Below are positions 32,461 through 45,409 of a stretch of DNA of 64,000 bases, in pieces. How positions within the stretch are numbered: position 1 is the stretch's first letter; each line of letters opens with the position of its first letter. Source of the stretch: Diabrotica undecimpunctata (lineage: Eukaryota > Arthropoda > Insecta > Coleoptera > Chrysomelidae). Below the pieces are notes generated by a model, which made no database searches, was not told the origin of the DNA, and saw only the letters and a program-made list of their open reading frames with translations. The position numbers and the translations under genes are program-made. The stretch is from contig NC_092809.1 in the NCBI RefSeq assembly GCF_040954645.1, forward strand, positions 69,232,141 through 69,296,140, in the 5' to 3' direction.

Positions 32461-32473
32461 GCAGAATTTCTAG

Positions 32474-33386
32474 TTATTAATAATTACTGACAGAGGAGTA
32501 CCAGGTAACAAGTACTCGTGAAGGTCGGGTTAACTTTAAAGTAGTATAAGCCATTTGAGTTACACACCTCATGTTTTGGTCCAGATAAAATAATTCAACT
32601 TAAGAACAAAAAAAAAAATAAATCCCTTACGTCTAATTCCTTATGAAACCAATTAAATAAACACGTTTCTTAGACTATTATAAGCTAGCATATTTTTATA
32701 TCTGAAATTTTACAATTTAAGATACCTATAAAGAAAATTGTTACGTACTCATATTTTTCCAAATGATTATAACAAAATATATCGGAAATATATTCTATAT
32801 GTGATCGTAAATTCACTTATATTGCTTATATTTTATATATTCGAGTAACAAAATAGATATCAATAATAAAATCTATCGCATTCTACATTCAATCAATTTA
32901 AAAACGGTTGCACATAACATACGAACCAAAATGTATCATAAAATTTTACTGCAGTCATATAAAATATTAAACTCAATCACGTACTCATCTTTTTTCAAGT
33001 TCTCTTTCACATTTTTCTACACAACTTTCCGCTACACCATCTGTATATAATTTTAGCATTAAAAAACTGAGTAGAATAAATTATAAAGCTAAGCTTTGTA
33101 AACCAAGGCTTTATTAATTTTCCAGAAATGGCGAATACTACCATCTGTGGCTTGAGCTTTGACTCCCGTGTTCTTTTTAAAAGAGTTTTTTATTCTAGAC
33201 CAGTCAGTTCGTTACATTTTTAAAGTTAAAAGCTTTTTGTGGAGGAGGATTTAATCTGTTTTTTGTTTTTTGGATTTATTGGGGAACTTTTCTAGCAAAC
33301 TCTTGTACCATTTTCACAGCTAGATCGGATTGTTCTGTTCTCTTATATTTTATTAATAGCAAAAGTTCAAAATCTAAGTATATATT

Positions 33387-33389
<3 letters not shown>
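32474..33389. other. AT-rich spacer
   Basis: No gene or repeat unit recognised. Confidence 0.35.
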
Positions 33390-33427
<38 letters not shown>

Positions 33428-33490
33428 CTATACATACGTATGTATAGATACATATATATATATATATATGTATCTATACATACATCCTGT
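33390..33490. repeat. (TA)n block with a 64-bp perfect palindrome
   Basis: Positions 33406-33469 form one perfect palindrome centred on ACGT (33437/33438). The unique core GTATCTATACATAC and its mirror are flanked by TA runs. A partial extra copy of the core arm follows at 33470-33483. Confidence 0.95.
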
Positions 33491-33774
33491 TATCATTTTG
33501 GCATCGATACATTATGCTTTTACTAAAAATTTGCCTTCGTCTTGCAAAGTATCATCTGTATATCGATGCCACTTTACAAGACCTTAATAACTTATTATCT
33601 GCACTTGTTACAAGAAGTTTAACCATCTCAATAGTTAGAGATTTGCCTTTATACCGTTTACTTGCTGCCGCTATATACATGAAAATGGATATCCCACTTT
33701 AACAATCATTTTGGCGTCAGAAATTTGGCATGGCTGTTGAATAAAATATTGCCCACAAAAAATAGTCAATTTGA
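33491..33774. other. Spacer between two TA blocks
   Basis: A 62-codon frame (33514-33702) has no recognisable domain. The motif ATTTTGGC recurs several times around the TA blocks (33498, 33707 and 34005 areas). Confidence 0.4.
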
Positions 33775-33789
33775 GTATATATATATATT

Positions 33790-33856
<67 letters not shown>

Positions 33857-33900
33857 TTACATATATATATATATATATATATAAATATATATATATATTA

Positions 33901-33990
<90 letters not shown>
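33775..33990. repeat. (TA)n microsatellite block
   Basis: More than 200 bp of TA repeats with TTT, AAT and AGA interruptions. Confidence 0.97.
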
Positions 33991-33992
<2 letters not shown>

Positions 33993-34034
33993 CATACCAA
34001 AATTATTTTGGCATTATGTTTAAAAGTAACAGAT

Positions 34035-34480
34035 AATGATATATTGTATGTACCTATTGTATCTTTGCTCCAGTTGGTCCAGTCGTGAAGTACAGCGCCT
34101 CAAATAACCAATAAAATATAATAAAGACAGAAAAATCAAATACAGCAGCATGTCAAAAAGACCTTAGTTATATATCTTCGTTTCTATAAGTCCAATCGTG
34201 ACGAACAGTACCTTAAATGATAGGATTTAATCAATAGAATACAACGAAATAGAAAAATCAATTACAGCAACATGTCAAAAGGACCTTAATCACGTATCTT
34301 CGGTGCTATTAGTCCAATCGTGACGTACAGTAACTCAAATGATAGAATTTAACTAATAGAATACAATGAGGCAGAAAAATTAAACACAGCAGTATGTCAA
34401 ACGTGCCTAAGTTATGTATTTTCAGTCCTATTAGTCCAATCGTGACGTACAGTATTAATCATATAATGACATTTAATATA
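34035..34480 (+). repeat. 122-bp tandem repeat, about 3.5 units
   Basis: The marker GTCCAATCGTGACGTACAGT (or a close variant) occurs at 34077, 34190, 34312 and 34434, that is with spacings of 113, 122 and 122 bp. Each unit also contains ATGATAG-ATTTAA, AATAGAATACAA, CAGCA-CATGTCAAA and ACCTTA. Units are 80-90% alike by eye. Confidence 0.9.
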
Positions 34481-34489
34481 AGTAATCAA

Positions 34490-36010
34490 ACTTGTGACAG
34501 TTAATGAGTTATTAAAGTGTGAAATATTTCACATAGATCAACAAATTGTTTATAAGTTGTTTAATTTGTTTATCCAAAAGAGCGATTATTTAAACAACTG
34601 TACTTTCCCAGACAGGCACGCTGTATTCTGTATACACACTTTTATTCTGGAAATCGAACTCGAGTTCATTTGTAAGGTATTATTAAAAAAATTGCAACAT
34701 TTTACTAAATTTGTTATTAAAAACGAGTATGAAAAAGAGCTCACTTTTTAGCTTATAAACATTCATAATAACTTAGACATTTTTCATGTCACATGCTTAA
34801 TGAAAAGCTGGTGAAAAAACACAATTTTCAAAAAACAACAAAACCTATGATTAATAGAAACCGAGATAACATTTTTTTTTCTTAAATTTATATTTCCATT
34901 GTTAATCACAATTGAATATATTATAACCGAAGATCTAAATTTTATAAAAAAGATTTTATAAGCGATACACTTACCGAGAAGGAGTAAAAAGTTATGTCTT
35001 TAAAGTGATAGTGTTTGTAAAATACCGTCACGGAAAAGTGGAGGGGTAAAATACAAAAATATTATTTATATATTATATTAGCCACTTATCTTCATTAAAT
35101 AAAATATTATAATAAAATTAATTATTTTGTAGAAAAAAAATATCAGAAATAAAGGTAATTTATTATTTTATAATAATTATTATATATTTATATAAATAAT
35201 ATACAACTGTCAATAAAATTTAAACATTTCTTACGATATAATAGTAAAATTCAATAACTTTTTTACTGAAAAATTTAATTATTAATTTTTTGGGGATTTT
35301 CCGATAGGTCAAAATAGCATAATTCTTATTATTTGGTTGAGCTACCATAGTAAAAAATGAAGTTTCTATGTGCCACAGAAGACGAGATAATAAAAATTTT
35401 GCAAGCGTGCTTTAATTTAAGTTTCAAGTTTCAACCTAAGAATAACGAATCTCAAACAGTTCTTACCTCCATTTTTCCGTGGCGTTATTTTACGAATACC
35501 AATATTTTAATGGGTTATAACTTTTTACTTCTTTACTGTAAATACCATCCATAACTTCATCATAAAATATAGATCTTCGTTTGCCATCCTTTTAATTTTT
35601 AGATCTTAATGTTAATAAACAATGGAAATATGATTTTAAGAATAAAATACCATTTTAGTTCTTATTGGTTATATAAAGTTCTGTTTTTTTTTTCTCCAGC
35701 TTTCTATTAAGATTTCTTATAAGCGTGTGACATAAAAAATATCAAAGTTAATATAAATGTTTATAAACTATTATTAGAAATAAGTCCCCTATTCAAACTG
35801 GTTTTTGATAAAAAATTTAATATGTTGACTAAAACTGAAGCCGCAAAGAATCGATTGCAAGTTACAAAATACTTGTAGAGTCACTGTTTAAACAAGTACA
35901 GTTGTTTAAATATTCGCTTTCTGGAATAAACAAATTAAGTAAATTATAAACTATTTTTTTGATCCGCTTGATATTTAGCGCACTTTAATAATTCAGTAAT
36001 TACCATAATT
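34490..36010. repeat. Large diverged inverted repeat (fold-back)
   Basis: The left arm of about 565 bp (34490-35055) is found again in reverse orientation at about 35463-36010. Matching landmarks, left versus reversed right: AGTTATTAAAGTG/ATTATTAAAGTG, AATATTTAAACAACTGTAC-like blocks, TTTATGTCACACGCTTA-like blocks, AAAGCTGG, AGATCTAAATTTTATA-like and CACGGAAAAGTGGAGG/CACGGAAAAATGGAGG. The arms show substitutions and indels. The loop of about 400 bp is AT-rich. No transposase was found. Both arms keep partly similar short coding frames (ELLKCEIFHIDQ/ELLKCAKYQADQ), so an old coding fragment may have been duplicated head to head. Confidence 0.8.
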
Positions 36011-37336
<1,326 letters not shown>

Positions 37337-37384
37337 CATCTCCAGAAGATGCCAACCCCCAGTGTTGGCGAAACGTCGAGAACT
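37337..37384 (+). ncRNA. Degenerate hammerhead-like motif of Penelope type
   Basis: CAGAAGA at 37343-37349 (CTGANGA expected), stem II GCCAAC 37351-37356 with GTTGGC 37364-37369, GAAA 37370-37373, C/G one-pair stem III, GTC at 37375-37377, stem I TCTC with GAGA. The U-to-A change at the second core position would be expected to abolish or strongly reduce cleavage. Confidence 0.7.
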
Positions 37385-37589
37385 AATCTCAGAAGATAAC
37401 GGCCTAATAGCCCGAACAAACAGTTTACCAAGTTAAACGTATATTTGTACGCCAAGGGACAAATAATAGAACAGGTAACTTTCATAACATATTTGGAAGC
37501 TAATATCAACAGCCAGTGTAACCCAAAAAAAAAGAAATCCTGTCAAGAATCTAATAATCAAGAAAAACACTCATGAATATTAAAATATT

Positions 37590-37745
37590 TTTTACAAGAT
37601 CAGACCTTAGTTTAGAGCTCAGAATTCGAATGATCAGATGTTATCTTTTCTCCGTTTTGCTGTATGGCTGTTAAAGTTGGGCAATGAAAGAGAAAAAACA
37701 ATACATGCCTTTAAAATGTATATCGCAACTCCGCTAAAAAAAGTC
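37590..37745 (+). pseudogene. RTE-type LINE RT C-terminal fragment
   Basis: Plus-strand translation gives TRSDLSLELRIRMIRCYLFS followed by VLLYGC, matching the 'LRIRMLRCYVWSTLLYGCETW' segment after the RT palm. A stop falls where GCETW would continue. Fragment only. Confidence 0.65.
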
Positions 37746-39987
37746 ACAATTCAAAAAACGTTGTTTTGGGAAAAATGATGTTAAAGATTTTAGTTCAGTT
37801 GAACATATTATTTGTCAGTTCTTTGACTAAATGCAAGCTTATATGCTATATATTAGCTGGAATATATTAGCCTATTGTTATTAGTTCATTATTTTTCTCA
37901 GAAAATTCAATTTTTGCAGGTAATAGTAAAAAAATAGAAACATGCCGATATTGTGATACTTTTTTAGAACAAGATATTTTCATTTTAAAAATCACGTTGT
38001 TAGAGTATAATAAAGCAAACACAAAGAAAAATGTGGCGTACAAAACCGAATCTATATAAAAAAATTACAAAATGTACCAAATATAAATCAGACGTACACC
38101 CGGAAAGAAAAGTACTATACGGTGACAGTCTGGGAATGGCTCGCGGCTAGACAAAACAGTGGAGATGGTCGTGCGGTCCACAAAACAAAAAAAATCCGAA
38201 GTTATATCAGGGGCGCCAGATAAATTGGCCCACAGCCTTCCCTACGTTACTATTCAATAAACCACCAACTTACCAATAGGTTTACTACTAAAATACTAAG
38301 TAACAGTATACAACCTGAATAAATAAAAAAAAAATAAATGAAATTGTCAGATTAGAATTTAGTCAATTTTAATAAATAGATTTCCAAGATAGTTGAAAAT
38401 AAATACATATTACAATATTATTTAACTTTACCATAGGCTTAATAAAAAAATAATATAAAAATGCGGCTTCTACTGGCCTAACAAAAATTCATAAGTTATT
38501 TCTATTTAACAGAACAAAATGAAAGGTAAGACGTATAAAAAGTACCGGACGCTAAGGGGTGTGCGGTTCAATACCAACCAAAAAAAAAATAATTACCGCA
38601 AATAGGACACCACGTGAGCTCAAGTGCGTGCGCAGAAAATAATATAAAAAAATAAATCTCAAATATATAACCCCCCCTTAGACGCAGTTTACAAAATTAA
38701 AATAGGTATGTGTAAATATTTAATTAATAAAATAAACCGCAAATAATCTTTAAAAAAAACTGTTAAAGTATTTGTAAATATGAAAATAAAAACTAACAGC
38801 AAATAATCTTTAAAAAAAAAAACTATTGTATTCCGTAAACAAATTAGACGGTGCTTAAATCTTCCGTTGAAAATTAATTATCGATCCATACCTCGAATTT
38901 TCATATACTTCACCGCGTGGAATTCCAGTTACAGTTCAGCGTGTCTTCAATCCAAAATCCCATACGATTGTCGCTGTACATAGACTTGTGTGACAATGTT
39001 GAAAAGTTGAAAATTACAGCCAGACGGAAAAATACGAAGAAGAAGAAGCAGAAAAAAACAAACAAACCAACCCTGAAGCAAGAAAACATTAATTACCATC
39101 TGTGTCTAAAATAATTATTTGGAAATAAATATATTGATTTTAACACTTTGTTTATCTGCCTTTTGGCAATAATGGAGCAATACAAAAAAAACTTGTCTCC
39201 GAACTTGAATGTATGAAAACTGATAAAAATGTAAATAGCTTTTTAGAGATGGGATAAAAAAATAACTACAACTTTTTAATTAATTAAAAACGAAATGTTC
39301 TAACACTCACCCTTCTTAGCCAGATTAGGGGTTTGAAATATCCCAAATTGGACCGAAGCGTAGTCGGCTATTCGGACTCGTGATTAAGGCTAATTTCTTG
39401 ATCTAAATACGACTCCCGGTATTCACGTGTACTGTAGATCCGCTTTTTTTAGCGAAATTGTGGATATTCCAAAAAAAACCCTTCCACGAAGGCAGCAAAT
39501 CCCCTTGAATATCCACACGGTTCGGACTAGTCCAGATCCCACATGGAACAGCAGCAAAAGCAAAAAAACAAAATGCCGTTTTTAATCTAGCCCAACCCTT
39601 CAGTAACACCGTCAAACCTAGAATCCCTTTCTTTCCGTCGTCTTTCCGAACACTTGACAACTTGACACACGGAGGTCACCGAATAATACCGAGACTCAAA
39701 AATTTCAATTTTATGATCCCAATTCTTCCAAGATAACTCTAGAAAGAACGATCTAAATTAGTTTCTTCACAAAAAAGAGGACGTGTTCCCTTAACTTCAG
39801 CACAATTTGCCAGACATTACCCCTATTTGAAAATTACTAATTTTATTTTCGCCACCTTGCTTATAATATATTATAGGCAACCGCTCTTACACGTCCTGAA
39901 TTATTTAAATTTTGATAAAATAGAGGTGGGACTTTCTACTTTAAATTTGGAACGTAACAAAAACAGAAAAAACTTTTTTATTTATTG
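37746..39987. other. Spacer, no gene recognised
   Basis: A-rich with several homopolymer runs. A motif of about 20 bp containing GCAAATAATCTTT followed by A-runs repeats at about 38740 and 38798. GC-richer patches at 38150-38240 and 39340-39660 could be LTR or UTR material, but I found no paired LTR or coding motif. Confidence 0.35.
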
Positions 39988-40437
39988 TTACAAAGAGTTA
40001 TAGAATGCTAAATAACAACTGGAAATGTCAATATTCTTTACTAAATCCAAGAGATCTTTTTTCTTATTGTCTTTAATGCTAAGTACACTTTTGTAGGCCT
40101 GTTGTAAGGTACTTAGAATGGTATTGTTTTTTCTTCGGCAGAGATCTACTTGCTTGAACTCTTCATCTTTATAGGAGGTTTTATAATAGAGGGTGGTAGG
40201 ATTTCCTTGATTTAACTTAAACACCTTTACTTCAGTAATGTTCAAAGATTTGATGCCTGTCATGCCTATATTGTCACACAATTTTTTAAGCGAATAAAAA
40301 TCCAAATAACCGAATTCATTTACATGGTAAGGTTCTTTCTTTTTTTTGCCAAACAAATGGTTTGTGCATACTGACTTATATAACAACAGTATTTTACTTA
40401 TTTCAATAACCATATATATAACTAATAATTCACACAA
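39988..40437 (-). CDS. Insect transposon-linked protein fragment, function unknown
   Basis: The 149-codon frame has GYLDFYSLKKLCDNIG, a FKLNQGNPTTLYYKTSY block, FKQVDLCRRKN and the C-terminal KKKDLLDLVKNIDISSCYLAFY. The pattern of an 'ITEVKV...YYKTSYxDEEFK...KKKDLL...FY..L' C-terminus is one I associate with multi-copy insect proteins of unknown function that travel with transposons. Only the C-terminal region is present. No catalytic motif is visible. It could equally be a decayed accessory ORF. Confidence 0.45.
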   Translation of the reverse strand: MCELLVIYMVIEISKILLLYKSVCTNHLFGKKKKEPYHVNEFGYLDFYSLKKLCDNIGMTGIKSLNITEVKVFKLNQGNPTTLYYKTSYKDEEFKQVDLCRRKNNTILSTLQQAYKSVLSIKDNKKKDLLDLVKNIDISSCYLAFYNSL

Positions 40438-40689
40438 AAACGGTTACAATTCTAAATGTGACTCTTTTCAGGATTAAGAACTACGTGTAGACTGTTATAA
40501 AGTCAAAGGTGACACTGTAGCGGAATGCATACTGAGCTAACCTGTAAAAAACTAACATGTTACATCTTGCGGTAAATAATTCAAATATAGGAGTGACGCT
40601 TCTATGGAAGAAAGTATGACTTATTTTAATACTTGTAGCGTGATCATCTAAATAATGGCGATTTTTGAGTTGTGACTCTTTTTTAGCGG

Positions 40690-41066
40690 ATGTGCGATAT
40701 ATACAGACGAATGCTGAGAATTTCATGGATTTAAAAAGTTACCAATGGTGAGGTACTTTGGCGAATAAGTAAACAAAAAGAATTACTCATAAGCATAATC
40801 AAAGAGGGAAAAATACAATACTTGGGTCATATGTTAAAAGATGAAAGATATAAATTACTCCAAATCATATTGGAAGGTAAAATGGGGGACAACAGATTAG
40901 TTGGAAGACGCCAGAACTCGTGGCTGAAAGACCTGAGGAGATGGTTCGACCGCACTTTCAGGCAGCAGTTTCCAAAGCTACAATTGCCATTTGGATCGCC
41001 AACCTTCGAAAGGAGACGGCGTAATCAGAAGAAGAATGGTATTTTGATAAACTATAAAAAGTCCTA
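40690..41066 (+). pseudogene. RTE-type LINE 3' end
   Basis: Plus-strand translation: CDIYRRMLRISWI, then a stop, then KVTNGEVLWRISKQKELL, IQYLGHMLKDERYKLLQIIL, GKMGDNRLVGRRQNSWLKDL and RRWFDRTFRQ. The usual 'IAIWIANLR' end follows in another frame and an AGAAGAAG tail at about 41028. This is the same post-RT region as the element at 12.7 kb but a different copy and orientation. Strongly 5'-truncated. Confidence 0.85.
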
Positions 41067-42034
41067 GTTTATAGATTACCACACATATATACATATATGT
41101 TGTGGATTGCCTATCAAACAGACGAAAAGAAATAAATATATATTTAAAAAAATAAATGAATAAAACAGAAACTGAAAGTAACGTATCGTTACAAATGACC
41201 ACTGAAATAAAGATTAACAATTTCTTTTAAAAATAAGGCGAAAAGTAAAAAAGCTTGATCTCTGATGTCTTTTTCTGCTATCGATCCTGCCTCTTCTTCT
41301 GAGCATTTATGTATCTCTAAGATAAATCTTGAATATTATCTTATTACCTTATGATCAATATCAAATGACAGTTTCCTGTCGAACGATATCGGCTGCATAG
41401 GCATGCGCATAGACAGTGTTTATTTGCAACGGTAAAGTTACAAACACTTATTAGTTCCACAGATAAGTCTGTAACGGAAAGTGTGATTTGTTGAGTGTTG
41501 AACTATAACGCACGTTAACAAAAACAGTTTTTTGCCGCTTCTCGTCTGAAGTTAAAATATCCAAAGTAAGTATGTAATTTTAATTAGTATTAAGCTTCAG
41601 TAGGCAATGCATTTTAACTTCTGCCATTGTGGTGCTAGAAGATAACGCTCTGCTTTAAATCTGATGCGTACTTGCCTATGACGGCATAGCAGATGTGTTC
41701 CAATGATGGCACAGTATGCCATCATGCGCACATGTTATATACCATCGAAGGAAAAAAAATAATATTTGCAAAAATTTCAAAAACTCAACTTTTTACTTAT
41801 ATTAAGGTAAAAGTAAGTAAACAATACCATTTTGTAGGGTTTTTAAACAAATTTGGAGCTTTCAAATCGCACAAAATCTTCAATAGTAAATTTAAGTGTA
41901 TATCTGAAATATCCTTAAAGGTTTAGTACAATCGTTAAAAATTTGATTGTCGTTATCTAGTTATCCGTTAAACAGTCGAATATCTCCTGATATCAGATAT
42001 AAAGGCTTTGTTTTGTTGCAGGGCCTTTGTTATA
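41067..42034. other. Likely 5' flank/leader of the pogo element
   Basis: No gene recognised. Repeated GATGGCA/TGCCATCAT motifs at about 41700-41730 and 43995-44030 may be subterminal repeats of the pogo element. An AG acceptor-like site (TTGCAG) precedes its ATG at 42035. Confidence 0.4.
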
Positions 42035-43886
42035 ATGGCGTCTACCAAGAAACATAGGCAAGAGTGGTCAATTCAACATATCCAAGAAAAGAAGATGGGA
42101 TGGCTGTTGGTTTCCAAAACTTTTAATATTCCTGCTACAACACTCCGTAGACGTTTTGCAAACAACTCCGTAAGAAGAAAAGGAGATTTGGGTGGCCGAA
42201 GAATTACACTACCTCCTTATCTTGAGAAAGGCTTAGCTACTCATGTAATTGATATGGAAACAAGTATTTTTGGTCTCACAACGCTAAATTTGAGACGATT
42301 AGTTTTCGAACTTGCTGAGAGATATACCATCGAACACAAATTCAACAAAACGACTCGTCTTGTTGGGTGGAGGTCGGCGAGGGGTTTTTTAAAAAGAAGT
42401 ACCATTTCACTCAGAACACCAGAAAATACATATCTCGCGCGAGCACAAGCATCTAATGAGAACAATATTAAAGCATATTTTATCTCTTTAGCAAAACTTT
42501 TAGATACATACAATTTTAAATCCTAAAATATATTCAACGTGGATGAATCAGGTCTTAGTACTGTTCAAATAAAGCCTCAAAAAGTGTTTGCAACCAAGGG
42601 ACGGAAACAAGTTGGAGCACTAAGCAGTGCGAAACGAGGTCAGCATTTAACAGTTGTATGTTCAATGAATTAAATTGGTGCTTTTGTAGCACCTGCATTT
42701 ATTTTTTCCAGAAAAAGGTTTAAAAATGAATTAATGGACGCTGCCCCACCGGGAAGTGAAAGGACTTTTTGCCAGGAGAAAGGGTAGATGTCTTCAGACA
42801 TTTTTGTTCAATGGCTTAAACATTTTATTCACTATAACAATTCTTCGAATGAGAACAAAATATTATTATTGTTAGGTGGCCACGGTAGTCATAAGGGACT
42901 AGTAGTCTTATAAGTTGCAAAAGAGAATGGTATTGCACTTTTCTGCTTTTCACAACACTGTTCCCACCGGGTGCAGCCACTCGACGTGGGCTTTTTTAGT
43001 CCTCTACAAACCTATTATAACCAAGAGATTCAAAATTGGTTAAAACAAAATCCTGGAAGACTCGTTACGCACTTTCAAGTTGCTGTGTTGTTTAAAACAT
43101 CTTACCCTAAAAGTGCTTCTCCACCTAACGCCATAAATGCCTTTGACAAAACAGGGAATCAACCTTTTCATCCTGATATTTTTAAGGAATGGATGTTCGC
43201 TCCATCATTCATCAAACCTATGGAGAGCAATTAAGATCGAACTCAAAACATCCATCTAAACAATCCAGATTATAATCTAGAAAAAAACCTTGAAAGTGGA
43301 CAAAATCACCCACCTCAAGACTGCCAACGGGTCCTTCTAGAAAATACTCAACAGGATACTCTTCACACAATAATCCAAGATTTATCACTTATTCCAAGTG
43401 TTTCGCAGTCAAACACAAAAAAAACAAAAGAAGCGTGGAAAAACGGTGGTAATAAATTTAACCTCTAAAATTCAAGAATTGAAAGGTAAGGTTGTTGAAA
43501 AAAAAAAGAGGAGAACGAAGAAAATTGGCAAACAAAGTTAAACGACAAATAAAACAGAAAATAAAAATTAAAGGAAAAGCTACGTACAACAGTGGATTAG
43601 AACGGAAATCTGTGGATGACACTTTTCCTAAAAAACGAACATTATACTGAATGGCAAAAGAAGGAATAGAGGGAAATGATGAGAAGGAACAGGAATCCGC
43701 GAGCGATAACGAAATATTTAAAGATGATGAGTCCGTCGTCGCTTGCTTGTATTGTAATGGCCTGTATTCCCTTTCAAAGTCGAAAGAATTATAGATTAAA
43801 TGTCAGGAGTGCCAATCCTGGTGTCACTCTGAATGCGCTGGGGTTATTAAAAAATGTAAGATATTTTATTGTGATTTATGTTCTTA
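42035..43886 (+). pseudogene. pogo-type transposase with a C-terminal PHD finger, decayed
   Basis: Starts MASTKKHRQEWSIQHIQ at 42035 and has an N-terminal helix-turn-helix region (KTFNIPATTLRRRFANN) and a CENP-B-like second DNA-binding domain (to about 42490). The DDE region follows after an in-frame stop: FNVDESGLSTVQIKPQKVFA (first Asp-Glu), HLTVVCSMN, LLLLGGHGSHKG where the usual second Asp is Gly, and CSHRVQPLDVGFFSPLQTYY (third Asp). A frame-shifted Cys/His domain at about 43740-43886 reads CLYCNGLY, IKCQECQSWCHSECAGV and FYCDLC, a PHD-type zinc finger known at the C-terminus of some insect pogo transposases. Four or more stops and a lost Asp show it is inactive. Confidence 0.85.
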
Positions 43887-43889
43887 ATT

Positions 43890-45080
43890 GTTTTAATGTG
43901 TGTTATTTTTTATTTGTTGTATTATTGTTCTCTTTAAATAAAATGCGAAAATTCCACTAAAACATATTTTTTTCTATTATACATACTGTGCAGTCATGCC
44001 ATCATAGGGAAGGAATGTGCCTATTATGGCACACTTGACATTTCTGATATTTCAATTTTTTAATATAAAAATCTACATTCCCTTTAACCTTTATATGTCC
44101 AGCTTAATTGGTACATTCAACTGAACTAGAAAAAAAAATGTACCAAATATGATAATTTATTTTAATAAAAAAAACGAGAGGTGAAGTTAGGTATGCCCTC
44201 ATACCTAACTTTAGGCATACTTCCCCTATATAACAAAGTGGTCCAGTCACTTACATGTTTGCCATATGCTTTGACAGATCCTATAGATTATATTAGCTCC
44301 CAGTTCAGTTGTTGCCATCATAATTTCTGTTATCTGATTATTACCTGAATCTAGTTTAATATCATCTGCTGTAATTTTGGTGGTTGTTATTTTATGATCA
44401 GCGATGAAATTTTCTCTATATAACTTCTATTTTTATCTGCTTTGTTTATTTGGTTGGTATCTACTGTAACAAAATTACTATGTAAAATGTACAAATTCTG
44501 GCTCTTTTGATTTTCCTCTATTTACCTCTATTTGAGGTACATATTGTTTGAATTATATTTTTAAATAAATCAAAATAGTTATAAAATATTTAAATATTTT
44601 AAACTTCACAAACGTAATTATTATCTAACAAAGTTGGCTTTTTTACACTAACGTATGATAGAAAAATACAAATCTATTCTCTGATCTTCACAAAACCTAA
44701 AAACGAATAAATTTAATGAAAGGATACATGCTCGGCGTCGCTCTCTTGTTTCGCTACAGATGTGGATGAACGGATCTGTGTGGCAAATTAGAGTTCGTGG
44801 GATGAATTTCAGATTAGTTAGATTACTTATTAGATGACAGGTGTTGTATTATGTATCTAATGAGTACAAATATACCGAAAGACGTGGTAGCTACAATGTA
44901 CAAAGTTTCTTAACTACTAAACGCTTTTGGGTTTCGGCTGTCGTTTATTAGTTTATAGTATTTAGTCCAGGAAATCACATCTTCCATATTTTAATAGATT
45001 ATTTCTCTCTTTGTAATATTTTTGGGGAAAACCAATCATACTTTATAATTAGGCGAACGGAGGTGTTGCAGTCAATATTC
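43890..45080. other. Spacer, no gene recognised
   Basis: A GAAGTTAGGTATG...CATACCTAAC inverted motif lies at 44182-44215 and may belong to a transposon end. Nothing else could be supported. Confidence 0.35.
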
Positions 45081-45082
45081 TG

Positions 45083-45182
45083 ACACACACATACAAACAC
45101 ACACACACATACACACACACACACATACACACACACACATACACGCACACACACAGAGACAGAGATGCATACACATACACAA
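45083..45182. repeat. (CA)n microsatellite, imperfect
   Basis: About 100 bp of CA repeats with TA, GC and GA interruptions. Confidence 0.95.
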
Positions 45183-45409
45183 CATTTTATTAAATTAGAC
45201 ATAGACCAGTAATCACCTTATATAACCACTGACATAAAACTTTATTTTTATTTGAAACTGTTTTAACCACAACGGTTATTAGCAATGGTCGATTTTACAG
45301 ATAACATAAATATAAAAAAAAACAAAGAATACAACTAGATTTTGTTGATTAGTCCTGAGGAAACCAAAATAAGTATGGTACCACTATGGTCACTATGTTC
45401 ACTAAATGT

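Larger units (their letters stand above)
27731..32473 (+). mobile_element. Helitron (non-coding), carrying a nested LINE
   Basis: The 5' end begins TCTATCTATATAAAAGG immediately after an A (27730). The 3' end is a 16-bp perfect hairpin followed by GCAGAATTT and CTAG (32470-32473), then T. This is the Helitron signature: 5' TC, a hairpin 9-12 nt before CTRR, insertion between A and T, and no target duplication. Removing the LINE at 28332-31458 leaves about 1.6 kb without a Rep/helicase gene, so it is non-autonomous. It also holds a (TA)n block at 32259-32311. Confidence 0.75.

Noticed and set aside
38200..38240. GGGGCGCCAGATAAATTGG as an LTR primer-binding site
   Set aside because: No matching LTR pair, no gag/pol and no polypurine tract were found around it.
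44999..45202. Cys-Val-rich minus-strand frame
   Set aside because: Translation of the (CA)n microsatellite, not a cysteine-rich peptide.
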